21,685 nucleotides of DNA from Myxococcales bacterium (GTDB lineage: Bacteria; Myxococcota; Polyangia; Polyangiales; Polyangiaceae): the NCBI GenBank assembly GCA_020430865.1, contig JAGQIY010000916.1, positions 1 to 21,685 on the forward strand. Reading direction: 5' to 3'. This document shows, piece by piece, positions 17,705 through 21,685 of this stretch. The notes beneath the pieces are model-generated. The model was not told the DNA's origin. It was given only the letters and a program-made list of their open reading frames with translations, and did not search any database. Position numbers and translations under genes: made by a program. Numbering within the stretch: the stretch's first letter is position 1; the number at the start of each line of letters is the position of its first letter.

Positions 17705-18691
17705 GTGCCGACCCTGCTCACCAATCGTCGCATGCACCCGGCGCTGGCGGCTCGAATCGAGCGCAGCCTCCGAGGCGGTGAGCACGCGTCGGTGTGGAAA
17801 CGTCGCTTGCTGGTCGGACTTCGCTTCACCGTACCTGGGGTGATCATCGCCTGCACGATCTGGCTGCTCGGTCAGCTGGACCAAGACCGAGCGGCGCTCG
17901 CCGAGCGCAAAGCACGCCTGGAGGCCGAGGTCGCCGGCCAGCTGGTTCCGGCGGGCAATGCCGGTGTGCTGCGGATCGGCAAGCTGCAGCACTGGCTACA
18001 GCAGGAAAGCGGTCCCTACGCCGGAGACGTCACCCGACCGGAGCTGAACGACCCGCGACGGCTCAGCGACACCCTGCGCCGCGGCGCGCTCTACTTGCGG
18101 AGCGACCTCGAAGCCGCCCGCACAGGCGCGCGCATTCAGGACCTGGCTGGTGCTTCCAGCCGCGACGCCTTCCTGCTGTGCTTCTTGAGTCCCCCGAAGC
18201 AGCGCACACAGAAGGCGCTCCTGTCGCGAGTGCGCACGGCCTACGCCGGCGACGAACGCCTGGGTTGGGACACTCGCTTCGCCGCGTCGCTGAGCATCGT
18301 CTACCGCGGACTGCCGTATCTGCAGGACGACTGGCTCACGAAGGTGAAGCGCGCGGACGACCTGAGGACCGTGGAGGCCTTGGAGCGGGAGAATGAACGC
18401 GCTCCACTTCCGGCAACCCAGAAGGCGCTGGAGTCGGAGCTGTTCCTCGTCGTACTCGACGAGCCAGGTGAGTCGAACGCGGTGACCGAGCTGGATGGCG
18501 AGCGACCTCATCAGATCCGGGTCAGCCTGATTGACCTCGAGGCGGATCGACCGCTGCTCCGCCGGCGAGCTCGGGTAGCCCCCGACTGGATCCCCGAGGC
18601 AACGCGCGTCCGCTACGCACGCGGTCTGGACTCGTGTGGCCTGGCGTTCGACATCCGACAGAGCCTGGGCCCTCCCGTCGCGGCTCACTAG
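17705..18691 (+). CDS. Single-pass membrane protein of unknown function paired with the MutS-like gene
   Basis: The 328-residue protein starts at GTG 17705, 3 nt after the MutS-like stop, so the two are almost certainly co-transcribed. A basic N terminus (~35 residues) precedes one membrane helix (LRFTVPGVIIACTIWLLGQL, ~39-60), then a charged, likely coiled-coil segment (DRAALAERKARLEAEV) and a large globular, probably extracytoplasmic, domain (~85-328). Visible features of that domain: GVLRIGKLQHWLQQ, LCFLSPPKQRTQKALLSRV, SLSIVYRGLPYLQDDWL, SELFLVVLDEPGESNAVTEL and RVSLIDLEADRPLLRRRAR. No catalytic motif or known family was recognised. Its stop codon is inside a perfect hairpin (18688-18704). 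It might anchor or signal to the MutS-like ATPase. Confidence 0.75.
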   Translation: MPTLLTNRRMHPALAARIERSLRGGEHASVWKRRLLVGLRFTVPGVIIACTIWLLGQLDQDRAALAERKARLEAEVAGQLVPAGNAGVLRIGKLQHWLQQESGPYAGDVTRPELNDPRRLSDTLRRGALYLRSDLEAARTGARIQDLAGASSRDAFLLCFLSPPKQRTQKALLSRVRTAYAGDERLGWDTRFAASLSIVYRGLPYLQDDWLTKVKRADDLRTVEALERENERAPLPATQKALESELFLVVLDEPGESNAVTELDGERPHQIRVSLIDLEADRPLLRRRARVAPDWIPEATRVRYARGLDSCGLAFDIRQSLGPPVAAH

Positions 18692-18704
18692 CGCCCAGCG
18701 CTAG
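18688..18704. terminator. Candidate bidirectional hairpin between convergent genes
   Basis: CTAGCGC-CCA-GCGCTAG, 7-bp perfect arms with a 3-nt loop, includes the TAG stop of the plus-strand gene and lies 34 bp beyond the end of the minus-strand amidotransferase-like gene. It has no clear T-run on either strand, so it may be a terminator by structure alone. Confidence 0.45.
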
Positions 18705-18738
18705 GTTAGCCCGCCGCGATGTCGCCAGGCTCGCTGGG

Positions 18739-19569
18739 TCAATCCGCCACCGCAGCGCGGGAGGGCGCGCGCGGAGTGGTGCTGCCTGGCAGCGTGTGGG
18801 AGCCGGAGCGTCGCCGAGCGTCCTCCACCAGCCAGCCAAAGAGGCGACGCTGGGCGCGAAGCTGCGGCAAGTACTCCGGATGCCACTGCACGCCAACCGC
18901 GGGCCACCTGGGGTCCTCGCTCTCGATGGCTTGCACCACCCCGTTCGGCTCGCAGGCGCTCACGACGAGTCCTTCCCCAACTGCGGCGATGGCCTGGTCG
19001 TGGAGCGCATTCACACGCACCACCTCGCGCCCGAGCACCCCGGAGAGTCGGCTGGATCGCACGACGCGGATGGCCTTGGTCGGCAAGACGCTGCGCGCGT
19101 TGGGCGCCTCACCGTAGAATTGCTTCAGATCCGTGTGCAGCGTGCCGCTGAAGTACACGTTCAGCAGCTGAGCCCCACGGCAGATCCCCAGCACTGGAAG
19201 TCGACGCCGCCAGGCCTCATGCAAGAGTCGCGTCTCTGCGGCATCGCGTTCGAGGTCGACCTGATGTCGACTGGAGGCGAGCCCGAGTAGCTTGCGCAGC
19301 ATCAGGAGCAGCGCGGCCAATACTCGCGAAACAAGCCCCAGTTCTCTGGGCTCGGCCCCGACCGCACGCAGCTCCTGACCAAAGCGCCGGGGATCGACGT
19401 CCGCGCCCCCGCCGAGGATCAGGGCGTCCCAGCGCGCGGGGATCCGTCGCTCGGGGGTCGACCGGACGGGACGGCCACCCTGGATCCACACGGCAAGAGC
19501 CGCGGACCACCAGGCGACCACGCCACCGCGCTCCGGACCGGCGATCAGGACTCGGGGGCGACGACTCAA
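18739..19569 (-). CDS. Class I glutamine amidotransferase-like hydrolase (peptidase C26 type)
   Basis: The 276-residue protein starts at TTG 19569, inside the stop of the upstream amidoligase (TTGA overlap), with GGAG 10 nt upstream; a longer frame to 19638 is a read-through. Class I GATase features: DALILGGGADVDP near residue ~55, the nucleophile elbow VLGICRGAQLLNVYFSG (Cys ~130) and the catalytic His-Glu in GVQWHPEYL (~230). LLNVYFSGTLHTDL and VNALHDQAI are typical of gamma-glutamyl-gamma-aminobutyrate hydrolases (PuuD/peptidase C26). The protein probably cleaves gamma-glutamyl amides, or transfers ammonia, in concert with its neighbour. The ~50-residue tract between the GGG motif and the Cys (AALLLMLRKLLGLASSRHQV) is longer and more basic than in PuuD. 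Which amide is cut is unknown. Confidence 0.88.
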   Translation of the reverse strand: MSRRPRVLIAGPERGGVVAWWSAALAVWIQGGRPVRSTPERRIPARWDALILGGGADVDPRRFGQELRAVGAEPRELGLVSRVLAALLLMLRKLLGLASSRHQVDLERDAAETRLLHEAWRRRLPVLGICRGAQLLNVYFSGTLHTDLKQFYGEAPNARSVLPTKAIRVVRSSRLSGVLGREVVRVNALHDQAIAAVGEGLVVSACEPNGVVQAIESEDPRWPAVGVQWHPEYLPQLRAQRRLFGWLVEDARRRSGSHTLPGSTTPRAPSRAAVAD

Positions 19570-20486
19570 CTGACCAGTCTCCGTCGCTGGAGCTCCGACG
19601 CCTCGGCGATGCGCTCCACGCTGACCCACTGATTCCACTCATCCGCGACGTTCCACGTGGCGTCTCCGAGACGGGAATCCGGCAAGCGATAGTGGAAGGC
19701 TGGGCGTGGCTTGATCAGCTCCTGCTCCAGGTAGTCGTGTTCCGCCAGCTGCTGGGGCGCGAGGAACCCGAACAGTGGAAGCGCGTCGAGGCCCATGTTG
19801 CGGGTGCGCACGAGGTTCGCGTAGTCATCGATCATGCGCCAGCGATCTGGGAGGTACGATGCCCGCTCCAAGATCTCCAGATATTCCGCGGGGTAAGGCT
19901 TGATGTAAGGGAACAAGCGGCGCAGGAGGCTCACGTCCGACTCACGCACGATACGCTCATAGCTGGCCGAGTACGCGCGGAGCACGGCCAGGATCCACGA
20001 GACCTCCCAGGTCGCCACCTCGATGTTGAGGTGTAGACCACAGGGAGCCACGCTGAGCTGCGAGTCCGGTACCGCACCAGCGAAACGTTGATTCAGTTCG
20101 TCCATCAACTCGATTCGCGCTAGCGGAAGCGGCGGGGTCACGATCTCGTTCGGCACGATGCGATCCGAGTGCTCTGCGAGCACTTCCGCGAAGCGCGCCT
20201 TGTCACTCGCCGAGAGCTCCACGCCGAGTCGACTCGCCGCGGCCTCGTACTGCTTCTCCTTGAGGAACTTCGAGTCACACTCGACGCTGAACTCGCCTAG
20301 CTGCGGCGTGAGGACGCGCCAGTGGAACTCGGTCTCCTCCACGATGCTTCCGCCGAACACGTCACGCACGATCTCCGCGGCCTGACGCAGCTCCAGACCG
20401 ACGTACTCGAACTCGAAGCCGACCCTGCGCGGCTTGCCGTGTGGATTCAGTGGGCGGGGTGGATGCAGGTACTGAGTCGAAGTCAC
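19566..20486 (-). CDS. Amidoligase (glutamine-synthetase-fold COOH-NH2 ligase)
   Basis: The 306-residue protein (from GTG 20486) matches the Amidoligase_2 family: RRVGFEFEYVGLELRQAAEI near the start gives the metal-binding Glu-x-Glu, VECDSKFLKEKQY and the strand VAPCGLHLNIEVAT (G-L-H-x-N) give the other active-site residues, and the C-terminal half is helical (LLRRLFPYIKPYPAEYLEIL, LPDRWRMIDDYANLVRTRN). Family members are ATP-dependent ligases that join an amine to a carboxylate, for example in peptide tagging or modified amino acids. GTG 20486 is chosen because upstream in-frame codons (to 20615) look non-native; a perfect palindrome overlaps this start. No strong ribosome binding site is visible. 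The stop is coupled to the amidotransferase-like gene by TTGA. Substrate unknown. Confidence 0.85.
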   Translation of the reverse strand: MTSTQYLHPPRPLNPHGKPRRVGFEFEYVGLELRQAAEIVRDVFGGSIVEETEFHWRVLTPQLGEFSVECDSKFLKEKQYEAAASRLGVELSASDKARFAEVLAEHSDRIVPNEIVTPPLPLARIELMDELNQRFAGAVPDSQLSVAPCGLHLNIEVATWEVSWILAVLRAYSASYERIVRESDVSLLRRLFPYIKPYPAEYLEILERASYLPDRWRMIDDYANLVRTRNMGLDALPLFGFLAPQQLAEHDYLEQELIKPRPAFHYRLPDSRLGDATWNVADEWNQWVSVERIAEASELQRRRLVS

Positions 20487-20497
20487 ATGAGTGACTT
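20480..20497. promoter_or_regulatory. Perfect palindrome over the amidoligase start
   Basis: AAGTCAC-ATGA-GTGACTT, 7-bp arms with a 4-nt centre, covers the proposed GTG start codon (20484-20486). It can form an mRNA hairpin hiding the start or be an operator. A weak sigma-54-like element on the minus strand, AGCACG-CGCC-TTGCA (20500-20515), lies just upstream but lacks one of the two invariant G residues. Confidence 0.45.
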
Positions 20498-20615
20498 TGC
20501 AAGGCGCGTGCTCAAGCCGGCCCCAAGCCCGTAAGCGAGATCCGATCCCTCCTCGCGGCACGTTGCCCCAGGTCGCTGCAGGGTGCCGCCCCAGGTCACC
20601 GCGGCGCTCCCTCAC

Positions 20616-20702
20616 CCCCTGAATATAAATTTTAGAACACCAAAACTAAACTTTGTTCATCTCTAGATTGACAAAGTTCATTCTACAGCTACGCTTGGTG
20701 GC
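20616..20702 (+). promoter_or_regulatory. AT-rich promoter with inverted repeat for the DUF2089 gene
   Basis: This stretch is strikingly A/T-rich relative to the window. TTGACA (20668-20673) is a perfect -35 box; a weak -10 (TACGCT, 20690-20695) follows at 16 bp, placing transcription near 20702 and suggesting a near-leaderless mRNA. AACTTTGT (20649-20656) and ACAAAGTT (20671-20678) form a perfect 8-bp inverted repeat that overlaps the -35 box, a typical repressor site. TATAAA at 20624-20629 may be part of a second promoter. Confidence 0.55.
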
Positions 20703-21065
20703 ATGTCACAGCTCGTCACGGAGTGCCCCGCTTGTCGCGGTCCGCTGCGCGTCACTCGCCTTGGCTGCGGCCAGTGCGGCACCCAGCTCGAAGGCAATTT
20801 CGCCCTACCGAGCCTGCTTCGCCTCGACGCCGACGAGCTCGCCTTCGTGCTGATGTTCGTCAAGGCATCCGGGAGCTTGAAGGAGGTCGCGCGGCTGCGA
20901 GGACAAAGCTACCCGACGATTCGCAATCGTCTCGACCAGATCATCGCGAAGCTCCAGCAAGACGCTCGCAACCCCGACGCAGAGCGACACGCGATCCTCG
21001 ATGCGATTTCGCGCGGAAAAATGACGGCGGAAGAAGGAGCCCGTCGACTGAAGGAGATTGAGTGA
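20703..21065 (+). CDS. DUF2089 family zinc-ribbon regulator
   Basis: The 120-residue protein has an N-terminal zinc ribbon (CPAC and CGQC, residues 8-11 and 22-25), followed by LEGNFALPSLLRLDADELAF, which matches DUF2089, and a helix-turn-helix-like segment (GSLKEVARLRGQSYPTIRNR then LDQIIAKL). The pattern 'GSLKEVxxxxGxSYPTIRxRLDxII' is diagnostic for DUF2089, thought to be DNA-binding transcription regulators. The C-terminal end ILDAISRGKMTAEEGARRLK is a short helical hairpin shared with the next protein. ATG 20703 directly follows the promoter. The stop overlaps the next ATG (TGATG). An obvious hypothesis is autoregulation via the inverted repeat at 20649-20678. Confidence 0.9.
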   Translation: MSQLVTECPACRGPLRVTRLGCGQCGTQLEGNFALPSLLRLDADELAFVLMFVKASGSLKEVARLRGQSYPTIRNRLDQIIAKLQQDARNPDAERHAILDAISRGKMTAEEGARRLKEIE

Positions 21066-21685
21066 TGAGCACGCCCCAAGAGAGAGTCCTGGAGATGATG
21101 GCCTCCGGCCAGGTTTCCCGAGAGGAGGCCGAACGTCTCCTGGCCGCCCTGGAGCGCACGGCGCCCAGGCAGCGCTGGTACCTCGATCCCGTTGCCGCGC
21201 TCTCCACCACCGCTGCGACCAGCGTTGCCCTGGGGATCACGTGCTACAGCTGGTCGCCTTCATGGTGCGCCTGCGTTTCGACGGCGCGATGGATGTACAC
21301 CTGAGCGGCGACTCGGTTGGCTTCCTGACCGGCGTGCTCGACTGGACGGTCAGCGTGCCGCCGATGGTCCTGATTGCGTTCGGCGTCGCGAGGCTGGCCA
21401 AGAGCGAGGCTCGGCTGCTCGACGTGGCGCTGGCCGTGATCGGCGCGCGCTGGGTCCTGATGATCGTGGGGCTCCTGACCCTGGGGATCCCGCGAGACAT
21501 CTCGGTGACGAACCCTGTGCTGCTGGTGTTCGCCCTTGCGATGCTGCCGCTACTCGGCTTGTACTTCGTGAATCTCTTCCGAAGTTATCGTACGGCAACG
21601 GGCCTGGAGGGAGGTAAGCTGTGGCTCGCGTACTTGACCACGCTGATCGTCTCCGAGGCGCTGTCGAAGCTGGCGCTGGTGCTCA
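21065..21685 (+). pseudogene. SHOCT-like/YIP1-type membrane protein, frame broken, 3' incomplete
   Basis: ATG 21065 (AAGGAG 9 nt upstream) starts a protein whose N terminus (QERVLEMMASGQVSREEAER) is the same helical hairpin as the end of the upstream regulator, then reads RQRWYLDPVAALSTTAATSV and LGI. That frame ends at a TGA at 21302-21304 after non-native residues. From about 21238 the -1 frame instead reads VLQLVAFMVRLRFDGAMDVH and on to the window edge with at least four membrane helices (VPPMVLIAFGVARLA, VIGARWVLMIVGLLTLGI, PVLLVFALAMLPLLGLYFV, LAYLTTLIVSEALSKLALVL). The two parts look like one YIP1-like protein split by a one-base loss near 21238-21241. Either this is a real frameshift, a sequencing error or two overlapping genes. 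The 3' end is outside the window. Confidence 0.7.

Noticed and set aside
20500..20515. Sigma-54 promoter for the amidoligase gene
   Set aside because: AGCACG-N4-TTGCA keeps the -12 box but one of the invariant G residues at -24 is missing.

Overview
The window is GC-rich bacterial DNA, densely coded with strong G/C bias at third codon positions and many GTG/TTG starts. Several secreted lipoproteins carry poly-Gly or Asp/Cys-rich linkers and Cys-rich repeats of the 'CSSDDECSAG' kind. Together with probable sigma-54 promoters and a GAF-histidine kinase, this points to a myxobacterium (Myxococcota, Polyangia-like). That is inferred from style, because no rRNA or other taxonomic marker is present.

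Layout. 1-608: end of an Asp-box (BNR) beta-propeller protein. 926-2116: soluble GAF histidine kinase. 2134-2640 (-): YkvA/DUF1232 membrane protein, divergent from 2963-4476 (+), a metallophosphoesterase lipoprotein translationally coupled to an outer-membrane-type protein; both sides of this 322-bp divergent region carry good sigma-54 promoter matches. 4509-7697 (-): four envelope or secreted-type genes (Cys-rich lipoprotein, lipoprotein, YceI protein, large Cys-rich lipoprotein).

7941-14184 (+): a complete nine-gene N-type ATPase operon in the order atpD-C-Q-R-B-E-F-A-G. It is a second kind of rotary F-ATPase, with no atpH; the b subunit has a C-terminal tail that resembles the C-terminal part of the delta subunit. 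Seven of the eight junctions overlap or are nearly contiguous, and six of nine starts are GTG or TTG. A sigma-54-like element ends just before the proposed atpD start, and a very stable hairpin lies about 125 bp upstream of the predicted transcription start.

14746-15561 (+): Lys/Arg/Ala-rich tail fused to a domain resembling the N-terminal domain of YhcG/DUF1016 proteins, followed by a 43-bp tandem repeat. 16007-18691 (+): an unusual MutS-family ATPase with a single-pass membrane partner 3 nt downstream. 18739-20486 (-): a two-gene amidoligase plus class I glutamine-amidotransferase-like (peptidase C26) cassette with a TTGA overlap. 20703-21685 (+): a DUF2089 zinc-ribbon regulator under an AT-rich promoter with an inverted repeat, coupled to a multi-pass membrane protein whose frame is broken near 21240.

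The best candidates for new biology are the N-ATPase with its b-delta-like subunit and possible sigma-54 control, the amidoligase/amidotransferase pair, the MutS-like/membrane-protein pair and the histone-tailed DUF1016-N-like protein. No tRNA, rRNA, CRISPR array, IS element or integrase was seen.
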